From the NCBI GenBank assembly GCA_025351405.1, contig JANXVZ010000039.1, positions 1-41,665 of the forward strand: 41,665 nt of DNA, written 5' to 3'. Shown here piece after piece: positions 25,430 to 34,534 of the stretch. Source of the stretch: Sphingomonadales bacterium. Its GTDB lineage: Bacteria > Pseudomonadota > Alphaproteobacteria > Sphingomonadales > Sphingomonadaceae. A program made the translations under genes and the position numbers. Positions within the stretch are counted from its first letter, which is position 1. Each line of letters opens with the position of its first letter. The notes under the pieces are model-generated. The model was not told where the DNA came from. It did no database searches and saw only the letters and a list, made by a program, of their open reading frames with translations.

Positions 25430-25900
25430 ATGTCAGAGATCACCCTTCAGCCGGCGGCCCGGCACATCGGCCCCATCCTCTGGCAGAATGTTGCCAGCGG
25501 CATGACCGTCGCCGAAGTGCAGTCGGCACGATCCGATGTCGTCGTGAGTTCGGATTCGGATGTGCTGCCCAGCGGCGCCCGGTGCCTGCTGTATATTCCG
25601 GACATGTCGCTGGCTTCGCTGAATTATTTCGTGTTGTTCCATTTCCTCGGCGACAGTCTGGCGCAGGTGACTTTCAAAAGCAGCGGCGGCGCGCGGTTTA
25701 CCGATTTTCGGGCGGTATCGCTGATGCTGCGCGCCAAATACGGTACCGAACTTTCGTCGCGGGAAGCCGCCGACAGCTTGTGCGCAGCCGACTGGATCGC
25801 CCCGAACGGCGTCAACATAAGTGTCCAGTGCAACCCGATTTTGGGCTCCCTCAGCATCAACTACCAGACCCTGCTGGTGACGGACGCGGGCAAGCTCTAG
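25430..25900 (+). CDS. Hypothetical protein downstream of purA
   Basis: 156 residues, not recognised. The ATG at 25430 is preceded by GGAAGGG with good spacing and lies 13 bases after the purA stop, so it is probably co-transcribed. There is no signal peptide and no clear membrane segment. Two central blocks, ARCLLYIPDMSLASLNYFVLFHF and LAQVTFKSSGGARFTDFRAVSLMLRAKYG, have a pattern of alternating hydrophobics typical of a small mixed alpha/beta fold. Two cysteines (near residues 125 and 138) are present. Codon use and GC look like its neighbours, so it is likely a real gene of unknown function. Confidence 0.75.
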   Translation: MSEITLQPAARHIGPILWQNVASGMTVAEVQSARSDVVVSSDSDVLPSGARCLLYIPDMSLASLNYFVLFHFLGDSLAQVTFKSSGGARFTDFRAVSLMLRAKYGTELSSREAADSLCAADWIAPNGVNISVQCNPILGSLSINYQTLLVTDAGKL

Positions 25901-26024
25901 CGGCATATTTATCGATGATGGTCGCGGCACCCCGCCGAGGCTCATCCGATATTTATCGTTCGTAACTTGACTGGACAGACGCAGAGGTTCTTTGTTGACA
26001 ATCCGTTAACAACCTCAGGCCGCA

Positions 26025-26729
26025 ATGTTTTTGCTCGCGCTTGCAGCGTCCTCCTCGCTGGTTTGCCATGCACCCCAGGTCCGCAGCGGTGATTCATTGC
26101 ACTGCGCCGGCGCGGCGGCAGCCCTTCGGCTGTATGGTATCGACACCTCCGCGCCACTCGCCGCCTGCGCCAAACCCGGATCGTGCAGCGCCGGACCTAC
26201 GGCGGCGGCACGCGACCATCTCGCCAACTTGCTGCGCGGCCGCAGCGTTACGTGCAAGCGCGTCGATGGTGGCAGTCGCCGCTATCTCAGGGCCGATTGC
26301 AGCGCCGACGAAATCGACCTGTCCTGCGCGATGGCGCGCGATGGTTACGCGGTGACGCGATTCGCGCTTCCGAATTGTGACCCCAGCCCGGCAACCCGCA
26401 TATTGGTGCTCGACGGCGCGGAAATTCATGTGCCGCCGATCTTGCAACGCTGGTGGCGGGTCATCGCGGGCATTTTCCTCGCCAACATCATCGCCTTTGC
26501 CGCAATGAGCGAGGACAAGCTGCGCGCCGATCGCGGCCGAAAGCGCATATCCGAACTGTTCATGCTGTTGCTGGCTGTGCTCGGTGGCTCCATCGGAACG
26601 GTCGCCGCGCAATTGGGCTATCAACACAAGAAGCACAAGCAGCCCTTTGCAGCCTTGCTGCTGCTCATCGTCGGGGTACAGACCGGCATGGCCGCCGGCG
26701 TCATCGCACTCGAGCTGCTGCGCAGCTAA
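26025..26729 (+). CDS. SNase-like domain fused to a DUF1294 membrane domain
   Basis: 234 residues. The first roughly 120 resemble a staphylococcal-nuclease (thermonuclease-like) domain: ALRLYGIDTSAP, GPTAAARDHLANLLRGRSVTCK, then AMARDGYAVTRF. A signal-like hydrophobic N-terminus precedes it, and it has several cysteines that could pair in the periplasm. The C-terminal part is DUF1294: DKLRADRGRKRISELFMLLLAVLGGSIG followed by the KHKKQP-like basic stretch and two or three membrane helices. The usual YGR nuclease motif is altered to SRRYLRA, so nuclease activity is doubtful. It ends in a 4-base overlap with the convergent TM2 gene. Function unknown. Confidence 0.8.
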   Translation: MFLLALAASSSLVCHAPQVRSGDSLHCAGAAAALRLYGIDTSAPLAACAKPGSCSAGPTAAARDHLANLLRGRSVTCKRVDGGSRRYLRADCSADEIDLSCAMARDGYAVTRFALPNCDPSPATRILVLDGAEIHVPPILQRWWRVIAGIFLANIIAFAAMSEDKLRADRGRKRISELFMLLLAVLGGSIGTVAAQLGYQHKKHKQPFAALLLLIVGVQTGMAAGVIALELLRS

Positions 26730-27163
26730 AGGCCGAGCGTTGCAGCCAGCCGCGCGTTGAAGCGCTGCACCAATCCCGGCACCAGCACGATGTCGACGAG
26801 CCACCAGGCCCAGGCTGCACCGCGCAATATCTGCCCCAGCAAGGCCAGCACGCCGCCGTTGGCGCTGCTGGTAACGCTGGTCATCTGGCTGAAACCGAAT
26901 GCGTCCTGATAGTGTTCGGTGACCGTGTTGGCGCCCGCGAAGAAACCGACGCCGAGCAATACCCAGCCGCCGAGGTGCAGCGCAAGCAACCACCAACCCG
27001 TCCGCCCTGCGCGGGTGTAAAATCGATGCGCCCCGAACAATCCAAGGAAAAACCACAACAGATAGGCGATCCCGATCGAGCAGCGTCCTGCCTCATAGCG
27101 GCCGAGCGCCGGCACGGGCGGCAGGCCCGGTTGCAGATTTGAACTGGTGTCCCGGCTGGTCAT
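26726..27163 (-). CDS. TM2 domain-containing membrane protein
   Basis: 145 residues. The TM2 motif is clear: a first helix IGIAYLLWFFLGLFGAHRFY, a short loop with RAGRTG, and a second helix WWLLALHLGGWVLLGVGF. A further hydrophobic stretch near AWWLVDIVLVPGLV suggests a third helix. The FLGLFGAHRFY core is diagnostic of the family. Its biochemical role is unknown. It converges on the DUF1294 gene (stops overlap) and diverges from gor, sharing the 153-base gap 27164-27316. Confidence 0.88.
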   Translation of the reverse strand: MTSRDTSSNLQPGLPPVPALGRYEAGRCSIGIAYLLWFFLGLFGAHRFYTRAGRTGWWLLALHLGGWVLLGVGFFAGANTVTEHYQDAFGFSQMTSVTSSANGGVLALLGQILRGAAWAWWLVDIVLVPGLVQRFNARLAATLGL

Positions 27164-27316
27164 GTCTCACCATAGCGCCGAAATCGCTGGTCGTCGTGCA
27201 ATCTTGTCGACGCGGTTTCGCGCAAAATCGATGGACGTGACGGTCCAAATCGATTGGTTTTCATCGACCAACGTCCCTACATGGCACCCTACACACCCTT
27301 TGGGAATCCAACGCAC

Positions 27317-28657
27317 ATGTCCGGCTACGATCATGATCTTTTTGTTATCGGCGCCGGCTCCGGCGGTGTACGTGCCTCCCGCATCGCTGCGGGCCATGGT
27401 GCCAACGTCGGGGTGGCAGAAGAGTTCAGGGTGGGCGGCACCTGCGTCATCCGCGGCTGCGTGCCCAAGAAGCTGCTGGTCTATGGCGCCCATTTTGCCG
27501 AGGATCTCGTCGATGCCAAGCGCTTCGGATGGCAAATCGACAGTCGCCAATTCGCCTGGCCGGTGCTGCGCGACAATGTCCTCGCCGAGGTGGACCGGCT
27601 CAATGGAATCTATCATGAAACACTGGAAAACCATAAGGTTAAGCTTTATCCTTCGCGTGCCACCTTCATCGATGCCCATACGCTCGATGTCGGCGGTGAG
27701 CGCGTAACCGCCAGGCACATCCTTGTTGCCACCGGAGCGCGGCCTTTGGTGCCCGATCTGCCGGGCGCGGAATTCGGCATCACATCCAACGAGGTCTTCC
27801 ACCTCGAGGCACTTCCCAAGCGACTGGTCATCGCCGGAGGTGGCTATATCGCAAATGAATTCGCCGGCGTTTTCAACGAATTCGGTGTCGACGTGACCCT
27901 CATCAACCGCAGCGCCGACATTCTGCGCAGCTGGGATCCTGCCTTGCGGGATCGCCTCCTCCAGATCTCGTTGGCAAAGGGTATCAACTTCAAGTTCAAC
28001 TGCAGCTTTGAACGCATTGAAAAGACAGACGCCGGACTTCGTATTCACTTGAAGGAGGGTGATCCGATCGAGACCGACATGCTGCTCTGGGCCGTCGGTC
28101 GCCGTCCCAATGTCGAAGGGCTCGGCCTGGATGCTGCGGGCGTTGCCCTTAACGAGATGGGCGCCATTGCAGTCAACGAAGACAGCGCCACCAATGTCGA
28201 CAACATCCATGCGGTGGGGGACGTCACGGATCGTATCCAGTTGACCCCTATCGCAATCCGCGAAGGCCATGCCTTTGCCGACAGCATTTTCGGCAACAAG
28301 CCCTGGCGCGTCGATTACAATTGCGTTCCCAGCGCGGTTTTCTCCAATCCACCGCTCGGTTCTGTCGGGATGACCGAAGCGCAGGCGCGCAACAAATTGG
28401 GCCAGGTCAAGGTTTTCACGTCCGATTTCAGGCCGATGCGCAATGTTCTTGCCGGTCGTAACGAGCGTGCGCTTTACAAGCTGATCGTCGATGCCAGCAC
28501 CGACCGGGTTGTCGGCGCCCATATGATCGGCCCCGATGCGCCAGAAGTGCTGCAGGCCGTGGCGATCGCGATCAAGGCCGGGCTCACCAAGGCACAATTC
28601 GACGACACGGTCGCACTCCACCCGACAATGAGCGAAGAGCTTGTTTTGATGCGTTGA
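27317..28657 (+). CDS. gor: Glutathione-disulfide reductase
   Basis: 446 residues of the pyridine nucleotide-disulfide oxidoreductase family. The FAD motif is GAGSGG at 12-17, the redox pair is Cys43 and Cys48 in GGTCVIRGCVPKK, the NADPH domain begins at VIAGGGYIANEFA, and the C-terminal His is in HPTMSEELV. It reduces oxidised glutathione with NADPH in the cytoplasm. The ATG at 27317 gives the typical MSGYDHDLFVIGAG start; an earlier in-frame ATG at 27254 adds an unconserved stretch. It diverges from the TM2 gene and is followed 45 bases later by the DAHP synthase gene. Confidence 0.94.
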   Translation: MSGYDHDLFVIGAGSGGVRASRIAAGHGANVGVAEEFRVGGTCVIRGCVPKKLLVYGAHFAEDLVDAKRFGWQIDSRQFAWPVLRDNVLAEVDRLNGIYHETLENHKVKLYPSRATFIDAHTLDVGGERVTARHILVATGARPLVPDLPGAEFGITSNEVFHLEALPKRLVIAGGGYIANEFAGVFNEFGVDVTLINRSADILRSWDPALRDRLLQISLAKGINFKFNCSFERIEKTDAGLRIHLKEGDPIETDMLLWAVGRRPNVEGLGLDAAGVALNEMGAIAVNEDSATNVDNIHAVGDVTDRIQLTPIAIREGHAFADSIFGNKPWRVDYNCVPSAVFSNPPLGSVGMTEAQARNKLGQVKVFTSDFRPMRNVLAGRNERALYKLIVDASTDRVVGAHMIGPDAPEVLQAVAIAIKAGLTKAQFDDTVALHPTMSEELVLMR

Positions 28658-28702
28658 GCGCGCCTGTCTTGAAATTTTTGTGTGAAAGCGCCAGAAGGCC
28701 CC

Positions 28703-30082
28703 ATGAAAAACAACCACAACTGGACCCCGCACAGCTGGCGCGCCCATGAGGCACGGCAATTGCCGACCTATCCGGATGCTGCCGCGCTGGCGGCCGTCGA
28801 GGCCGAACTGAAGTCTTACCCGCCGCTGGTCTTCGCCGGCGAGGCGCGTGACCTGACCGACCAGTTGGCCGACGTCGAGGCCGGCAAGGCCTTTTTGCTC
28901 CAGGGCGGCGATTGCGCCGAGAGCTTTGCCGAGTTCCACCCCAACAACATTCGCGACACCTTCCGTGTCCTGTTGCAAATGGCGGTGGTGCTGACCTTTG
29001 CCTCCAAGATGCCGGTGGTGAAGGTCGGGCGCATGGCCGGGCAATTCGCCAAGCCGCGGTCGGGCGATTTCGAGGAGCAGGATGGGGTATCCCTGCCGAG
29101 CTATCGTGGCGACAACGTCAACGACATGGCCTTCACCGCTGAAGCAAGAACGCCGAACCCGCAGAAGATGTTGCGCGGTTATCTTCAGTCTGCGGCGACG
29201 CTCAACCTGCTGCGCGCCTTTGCCAGCGGCGGCTACGCCAATCTTCACCAGGTCCACAAATGGAACCTTGATTTCACCGGGCGTTCGCTTTGGTCGGACC
29301 AATACCGCCAGCTTGCCGATCGCATCGGCGAGGCCCTCGACTTCATGGCGGCATGCGGAATTTCCCCCGAAACCGTACCGCAGTTGAAGGGCACCAGCTT
29401 CTTCACCAGCCACGAGGCTTTGCTGCTCGGCTATGAGCAGGCGATGACCAGGCAGGACAGCCTGACCGGCGATTGGTACGACACATCGGCGCATATGCTG
29501 TGGATAGGCGACCGGACCCGTTTTGCCGGGTCGGCACATGTCGAGTTTCTGCGTGGCGTCGGCAATCCGCTGGGCCTGAAATGCGGCCCAACCACCGAAC
29601 CCGATGACTTGATCCGCCTGCTCGACACGCTCAACCCGGACAATATCCCCGGACGCACGACACTGATCACCCGCTTCGGCCATGACAAGGTCGAATCGAA
29701 CCTGCCGCGCCTCATCCGCGCCGTGCAGAAGGAAGGCCGTCGGGTCATCTGGTCGTGCGACCCCATGCACGGCAATACCATCAAGGCAGTCGGTGGTTTG
29801 AAGACCCGGCCGTTCGATCGTATCCTCAGCGAGGTAAAGAGCGTTTTTGCCGTTCATCGCGCCGAGGGCAGCCATGCCGGCGGCATCCATGTGGAGATGA
29901 CGGGGCAGAATGTCACCGAATGCACCGGCGGAGCAATTGCGATCACCGATGAGGGCCTGGCTGACCGCTATCAGACACAGTGCGATCCGCGGCTCAACGC
30001 CAGCCAAAGCCTCGAACTGGCATTCCTGATCGCCGAGGCGTTGAAAGCGGAACGCGACGCGCGGCCGGCACAAGCAGCCTGA
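28703..30082 (+). CDS. aroG: Class II 3-deoxy-7-phosphoheptulonate synthase (DAHP synthase)
   Basis: 459 residues of the class II (plant/Mycobacterium-like) type. It condenses phosphoenolpyruvate with erythrose 4-phosphate, the entry step of aromatic amino acid synthesis. Signatures are [48 protein letters not shown] and the late metal site [10 protein letters not shown]. The start ATG at 28703 is preceded by AGAAGG; a GTG at 28682 is weaker. gor lies 45 bases upstream on the same strand, so a shared transcript is possible. Class II enzymes are often feedback-regulated, but no regulatory domain can be read here. Confidence 0.95.
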   Translation: MKNNHNWTPHSWRAHEARQLPTYPDAAALAAVEAELKSYPPLVFAGEARDLTDQLADVEAGKAFLLQGGDCAESFAEFHPNNIRDTFRVLLQMAVVLTFASKMPVVKVGRMAGQFAKPRSGDFEEQDGVSLPSYRGDNVNDMAFTAEARTPNPQKMLRGYLQSAATLNLLRAFASGGYANLHQVHKWNLDFTGRSLWSDQYRQLADRIGEALDFMAACGISPETVPQLKGTSFFTSHEALLLGYEQAMTRQDSLTGDWYDTSAHMLWIGDRTRFAGSAHVEFLRGVGNPLGLKCGPTTEPDDLIRLLDTLNPDNIPGRTTLITRFGHDKVESNLPRLIRAVQKEGRRVIWSCDPMHGNTIKAVGGLKTRPFDRILSEVKSVFAVHRAEGSHAGGIHVEMTGQNVTECTGGAIAITDEGLADRYQTQCDPRLNASQSLELAFLIAEALKAERDARPAQAA

Positions 30083-30090
30083 AGCACGCC

Positions 30091-30119
30091 TTGACGCAGC
30101 GGGGCACGCCGCCTATCGG
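30091..30119 (+). promoter_or_regulatory. Candidate promoter of tRNA-Glu
   Basis: TTGACG at 30091-30096 and TATCGG at 30114-30119 are separated by 17 bases, 35 bases before the tRNA. Transcription would begin near 30126. Good spacing and a near-consensus -35 support it; no discriminator test was possible. Confidence 0.45.
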
Positions 30120-30154
30120 CTTGCTTCGCGTGCGGAAGCAGTTGTTCGCAACAC

Positions 30155-30229
30155 GGCCCCTTCGTCTAGCGGTTAGGACGTCGCCCTCTCACGGCGAAAG
30201 CACGAGTTCGATTCTCGTAGGGGTCACCA
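30155..30229 (+). tRNA. tRNA-Glu (anticodon CUC)
   Basis: A 75-base tRNA with encoded CCA (30227-30229). The acceptor stem GGCCCCT pairs with AGGGGTC, including one G-T pair, and the discriminator is A. The anticodon stem is TCGCC/GGCGA with loop CTCTCAC, giving CTC. The T loop GTTCGATTC is normal. It sits between the DAHP synthase and patatin genes, on the same strand as both. Confidence 0.97.
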
Positions 30230-30353
30230 CGCCGGGCGTTTTCCAGCGTTGCACCGACGATATAGCCATATCGTTGCTATCCCGTTCAGTACCGATAACA
30301 TGACGGCTCGAATCGTGACCTTTGGCCGACAACGAAAATCGGGGGATGTTGCC

Positions 30354-32636
30354 ATGGCCGAACGCAGCCGGATTGCGTCGCAATCGATATGCATATTGGC
30401 GCGATTGCCGGCGATCTGCCTTGGGCTGCTGGCGGCGCTGGCGGCCGGCCCGACCCTTGCTTCTGACCCTCTCGCACCGGGCGTAACCCCGGTCATACCC
30501 GTTTTCAGCAGTGCCGGGCGGCCCCGGATCGGTCTTGTGCTGGGCGGCGGCGGGGCCAAGGGCTTTGCGCACATCGGTGTCATCGAGGAGCTTGAGCGCC
30601 GTCACATTCCGATCGACGTCATCGCCGGCACAAGCATGGGTGCCGTTGTCGGCAGCATGTATGCGATGGGGAGTGATTCCGAAGGTATCAAGGGTATCGC
30701 CCGCAACATCGATTGGGTGACCGTCTTCAACGACAGCCCCCGCCGAAGCGATCTGTCGTTCCGCCGAAAAACCGAAAATCGCGACATCCTGCTCAATTAT
30801 CGGCTCGGACTCGAAAACGGCAAGCCGGTGCTGCCGCAGGGTGTCCTTGGCGGGCAAAAGCTGTTTGCAACGGTACAGGCCCTGATGGCGCCGTGGCGGG
30901 CGACGGAGAATTTCGACAACCTGCCGATCCCGTTTCGCGCGGTGGCGACCAATATCGTGACCGGCGAGCCAGTGCCGATGGGCAGCGGCAATCTTTCGAC
31001 CGCCGTATTCGCCAGCATGTCCATTCCCGCGGCATTCCCGCCGCTGCAGCGCGAGGGGTTGCTGCTGGTCGACGGCGGTATCTCCAACAATTTGCCCGTC
31101 AGCGTCGCGCGCGCCATGGGGGTCGACATCGTCATCGTCGTCGATGTTGGGGAGCCACCGGCACCTGCGGAGAAAATCACAAGCGCAATCAACGTATTCA
31201 ACCAGATGCAGTTGCTTCTCGGCTATGATGCCGTCCGTCGGCAGCGCGCATCGCTTGCCGGTCGCGATGTGCTGATCGAGCCTGACATCGACGGCCTTTC
31301 GGCGGCCGGCTTCGACAAACTCGAACTCGGTATCCAGCGCGGCCGGGACGCTGCCATCAAGGTTGCCGACAAGCTGGCGCCACTCGCGGTCAGCGACGGG
31401 GCATGGGCGACTTACATTGCCGAGCGCAGGGCTCGCAGTCACCCTGCCCCGATCCGCATTGACAAGGTGCAAATCGTCAACGATTCGACTGTCGATACCG
31501 ACGATATCGCCAAACTTGTCACGACGCGACCCGGCGACACCCTCGACGGCGGTGCGTTGGCCACGCAAGTCGCCAACGTCTATGCACTCGATGAATTCGA
31601 TCGTGTCGACTATCATGTCGACCTGTTGCCGGGCGAAAATATCCTGGTTTTCAATACCAGGGGCATTCGCGGATCATCCAAATACTTCCAGACGGGGCTG
31701 ATCCTTGCCAGCGACTTTGGCAAATCCGCAACCTTCGACCTCGCCTTTGGCTATACCGACCGTAACTTTCTTGGAACAGGAGCGGAATGGCGGGGTTTTG
31801 CCCGCGTCGGCAACGACGTGTTGTTCGATGCCAGTCTTTACAAGCAGTTCGGCAAATTCTTTGTCGAGCCCATCGTCTTTTTCGAGCGGGAATCGACGCT
31901 GGTTACCCAGCTTGGCTCCACGCTGGACAACCAGCGCCTGCAGATCGCCCGCGGCGGTGCAGGGATCGATGGCGGAATGGTGTTCGGAAATTGGGGGGAA
32001 TTGCGCGTCGGTGCACGGCTGGGCGGTGTCAACCCGATCGAAGGCGATTTTACCAGCAATCTCCCGGGCGGCTGGAACCGCGATGTGGACTGGCGGATAG
32101 GCTTCACCCTCGACACGCTTGATTCACAGACGTTCCCGCGCACCGGCTCGTTCGCGGCCGTCCAGTATATCGACCATGTTACGGCGCTGGGCGGACGCTT
32201 TACCCGCAACAATCTCACCCTCAATGTTCAAAAGCCGTTTAGCCTTGGTCGCGCCACCGTTGTCCTGGGGGTTCGCGCCGGAACAACGTCAAAGGCAAGC
32301 AACGACTTCATCGGGGATTATCAGCTCGGCGGCTTTCTGAATCTGTCAGGGCTGCCGCGCAACTCGTTGATCGGGCCGCAATTGCTGCTGGGCCGCGCGG
32401 TGGGTTTCTACCGGTTGAGCGACAAGGCGCCGATCCTCGACCTGCCGATCTATATCGGCGGATCGCTGGAAGCCGGCAATGTCTGGGACTTCCGCTCCGA
32501 CATTTCCCTAGGCAGCTTGCGAACCTCGGCCAGCGCTTTTGTCGCTGCCGATACGATCATCGGTCCGGTGTGGCTGGCCTTTGGCCAAAGCGGCAGCAAA
32601 AGCTCGATCTATCTTGTCATCGGCAGGGTTTTCTAG
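30354..32636 (+). CDS. Patatin-like phospholipase with POTRA and outer-membrane beta-barrel (type Vd autotransporter)
   Basis: 760 residues. A signal peptide (about 1-37, ending PTLASD) leads to a patatin domain: oxyanion loop GGGGAKG at 64-70, nucleophile Ser94 in GTSMG, and catalytic Asp240 in DGG. A POTRA-like segment (about 363-435, IDKVQIVNDSTVDTDD to VDYHVD) and a bacterial surface antigen-type barrel follow, ending with a terminal phenylalanine (VIGRVF). This is the design of PlpD of Pseudomonas, a type Vd secreted lipase/phospholipase. The ATG at 30354 has GGGGGA upstream; earlier in-frame ATGs lack one. The catalytic domain could be displayed on the surface or released. Substrate is inferred, not shown. 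Confidence 0.93.
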   Translation: MAERSRIASQSICILARLPAICLGLLAALAAGPTLASDPLAPGVTPVIPVFSSAGRPRIGLVLGGGGAKGFAHIGVIEELERRHIPIDVIAGTSMGAVVGSMYAMGSDSEGIKGIARNIDWVTVFNDSPRRSDLSFRRKTENRDILLNYRLGLENGKPVLPQGVLGGQKLFATVQALMAPWRATENFDNLPIPFRAVATNIVTGEPVPMGSGNLSTAVFASMSIPAAFPPLQREGLLLVDGGISNNLPVSVARAMGVDIVIVVDVGEPPAPAEKITSAINVFNQMQLLLGYDAVRRQRASLAGRDVLIEPDIDGLSAAGFDKLELGIQRGRDAAIKVADKLAPLAVSDGAWATYIAERRARSHPAPIRIDKVQIVNDSTVDTDDIAKLVTTRPGDTLDGGALATQVANVYALDEFDRVDYHVDLLPGENILVFNTRGIRGSSKYFQTGLILASDFGKSATFDLAFGYTDRNFLGTGAEWRGFARVGNDVLFDASLYKQFGKFFVEPIVFFERESTLVTQLGSTLDNQRLQIARGGAGIDGGMVFGNWGELRVGARLGGVNPIEGDFTSNLPGGWNRDVDWRIGFTLDTLDSQTFPRTGSFAAVQYIDHVTALGGRFTRNNLTLNVQKPFSLGRATVVLGVRAGTTSKASNDFIGDYQLGGFLNLSGLPRNSLIGPQLLLGRAVGFYRLSDKAPILDLPIYIGGSLEAGNVWDFRSDISLGSLRTSASAFVAADTIIGPVWLAFGQSGSKSSIYLVIGRVF

Positions 32637-32638
32637 GG

Positions 32639-34528
32639 CTATTTGACGGCCAATTCCATGGCAACCTTGTCGCCCCGAGCCCTGGCACCGGTCGCTGTCG
32701 AGATAAAAATGCGCGTTGGGTCGAGGGGTGTTTCCCCCGGCCTTTCCGCCAGCAACAGTTCCTTGACGGCCTGTGCCCTTGCCTGGCCGAGTGCGGCAAG
32801 TTCGGCATCGGACGGCAGGAATTTGGGTCGCAGCTGCGTTTCCAGCCATTTGGCCTGTGACGCTGCTGCGGCCGCCTTCGCGTCCCTCCCTGCAAAGATC
32901 CCGGCCTTGCTGACCGTGTCGCCGAGGAATTCCGGGGTCTTGCCGATCTTCGATTTGTAAAGCGTCCGCAACCGGTCGGCGCGTTCGCTATCCGTGAGCG
33001 CAAGATAGTCGCCACGGCTCTTTCCAGCCGCAAGCACTGCCATCTGCAGGCCGTGCGTTGCCAGCGCCTCGGCATCTTCGCGGACACCGCCCCCGGCCGG
33101 TATGTCGAGCTTTATCTCGGGCCTTGCGCCAAGGCCCTTGGCCAACGCCGCAAGGCTGGTGGCGGCTTCGGGCACCAGCACTGCCGAGCCGGGTGAAAAT
33201 TCGACAAACTGGGCCTTTTCGCCACCTTCGAACATCGATCCGATCAGTGCGAACGGCGCCGTGACGATCTTGGTCAGCACGTTGCCGACAACCTTCCAGA
33301 TCAGGGGCCAGACCCGGAATGATGGATCGTCGAGCGTGCCACCGACCGGCAGGTCAAGATCGATGACGCCATGGCGGTCCTTCAACAACGATGTCGCCAG
33401 GCGGATCGGCAACGACACTTTTTGCTTGCTGTCTGTTGCCTCTCCCCAGGTCAGCTGGTCGAAGACAACATGGTGTTGCGCGTCGAGCTTGCGCGCGAGG
33501 ATCTTGTAGTGGAACTCGGTCGAAAGCTTGCCACGCGCGATCGCGTAGCCGGCGAAGCGTCCGGAATACGGGTTGAAGACAGGAAGCTCGATGTTGCTGA
33601 AGCGGGCCGTGATATCGGTATTGGCGTCATAGGCGAACGCGTTGGCGCGACCGGTGATGGTGACCGGCGCGAAGCGATCGACGACATAACCCTTCAGGTT
33701 GAACGCAGCCTGGCTGCCCGCTTTCGTGGAAAGCCCGGTTATACTGCCGGAAAATCCCTGGATTGCGGCGGAAAAGTTCGGCTCGATCGACAGGTCGCTG
33801 AACGCGATGGTGCCACGCTTGAATATCACGCGATCTATGCTGATCGGCAACAGCGCACCGGCGGCGGCGGCCGTCTTGCTGATCGGCGCCGAGACCGTGA
33901 TTGCGGACCTGGTTGCCGGACCGGCCCGCACCGGCTGAACGGCGGCAACACCGGCGTCGCCGCCGATTGCCGCCACGACGTTGAGCTGCGAATTGCGCTC
34001 GACAGTGACGTGCGAGACGGCACGGTCGAAGCTGGCTTGGCGGATCGCAAGCCTGTTCGGCATGCCGTCATACCGGATGCCGAGAACGTCGAGCCGCGCC
34101 CATTGCAGCAATGCGCCACCGCCGGTCGCTTCGGCAACATCGAGGTTGGCGATACTGGCATCGCCGCGAAAATCGGGTTGAATACCGCTGCGGCCGGAAA
34201 CGATATTCAGTTGCCCCTTGGCGCCCAGCACCCCATCCTTGATGCGCACCCGTGGCAACGGCGCCGACAATGGCAGGACGTCGGTCAGCTTCAGTCCGGC
34301 AAGGTCGATGGCAAGATCGGCATTGCCGGCCGCTGGAGAGACCGTACCGCGTGCCGAGAAGCGTGCGGAGCGGTTGATGCCGGTACGGAAGTCGATCGTG
34401 ACCGGCGCTGCCAGGCGCTGGTCGACCGGGCCAATGGCCAAGTGCAGTGGCGACAGGTCGATTGTGGTGGGCTGCGGACGCGCGGCAGTGAGTTTGATTG
34501 CTGCATTATCGAGCGTTGCTCCGGACAC
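32639..34528 (-). CDS. DUF748 (AsmA-like) protein, C-terminal part after an in-frame stop
   Basis: 629 residues from a GTG at 34528. It is the downstream half of a DUF748 protein: it lies in the same reading frame as the upstream piece and is separated by just one TAA and one ACC codon. It contains the DUF748 core (FSDLSIEPNFSAAIQGF, ARFSNIELPVFNPYSGRFAGY and the block LDLPVGGTLDDPSF) and a C-terminal OmpA-like region (VEFSPGSAVL). Proteins of this class are large, mostly periplasmic, anchored by one helix, and resemble the bridge-like lipid-transfer AsmA group. Without the N-terminal anchor this half would have no export signal, so it is probably non-functional unless readthrough occurs. Confidence 0.75.
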   Translation of the reverse strand: MSGATLDNAAIKLTAARPQPTTIDLSPLHLAIGPVDQRLAAPVTIDFRTGINRSARFSARGTVSPAAGNADLAIDLAGLKLTDVLPLSAPLPRVRIKDGVLGAKGQLNIVSGRSGIQPDFRGDASIANLDVAEATGGGALLQWARLDVLGIRYDGMPNRLAIRQASFDRAVSHVTVERNSQLNVVAAIGGDAGVAAVQPVRAGPATRSAITVSAPISKTAAAAGALLPISIDRVIFKRGTIAFSDLSIEPNFSAAIQGFSGSITGLSTKAGSQAAFNLKGYVVDRFAPVTITGRANAFAYDANTDITARFSNIELPVFNPYSGRFAGYAIARGKLSTEFHYKILARKLDAQHHVVFDQLTWGEATDSKQKVSLPIRLATSLLKDRHGVIDLDLPVGGTLDDPSFRVWPLIWKVVGNVLTKIVTAPFALIGSMFEGGEKAQFVEFSPGSAVLVPEAATSLAALAKGLGARPEIKLDIPAGGGVREDAEALATHGLQMAVLAAGKSRGDYLALTDSERADRLRTLYKSKIGKTPEFLGDTVSKAGIFAGRDAKAAAAASQAKWLETQLRPKFLPSDAELAALGQARAQAVKELLLAERPGETPLDPTRIFISTATGARARGDKVAMELAVK

Positions 34529-34531
34529 GGT

Positions 34532-34534
34532 TTA
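34532..34534 (-). other. In-frame TAA interrupting the DUF748 gene
   Basis: The coding strand reads CAC TAA ACC GTG TCC here. The frame is conserved before and after, and both sides show DUF748-type sequence (GPTWH before, TVSGATLDN after). One base change, for example TAC to TAA, would explain it. It could be a real pseudogene mutation or a sequencing/assembly error. Confidence 0.8.

Noticed and set aside
25905-25958. Direct repeat ATATTTATCG, two copies 44 bases apart
   Set aside because: Two 10-base copies in an AT-richer gap could be chance; no regulator or operator function can be tied to them.
27167-30073. Long open frame antisense to gor and the DAHP synthase gene
   Set aside because: It runs across two well-supported genes and their gap and has no domain signal; it is a GC-bias shadow.
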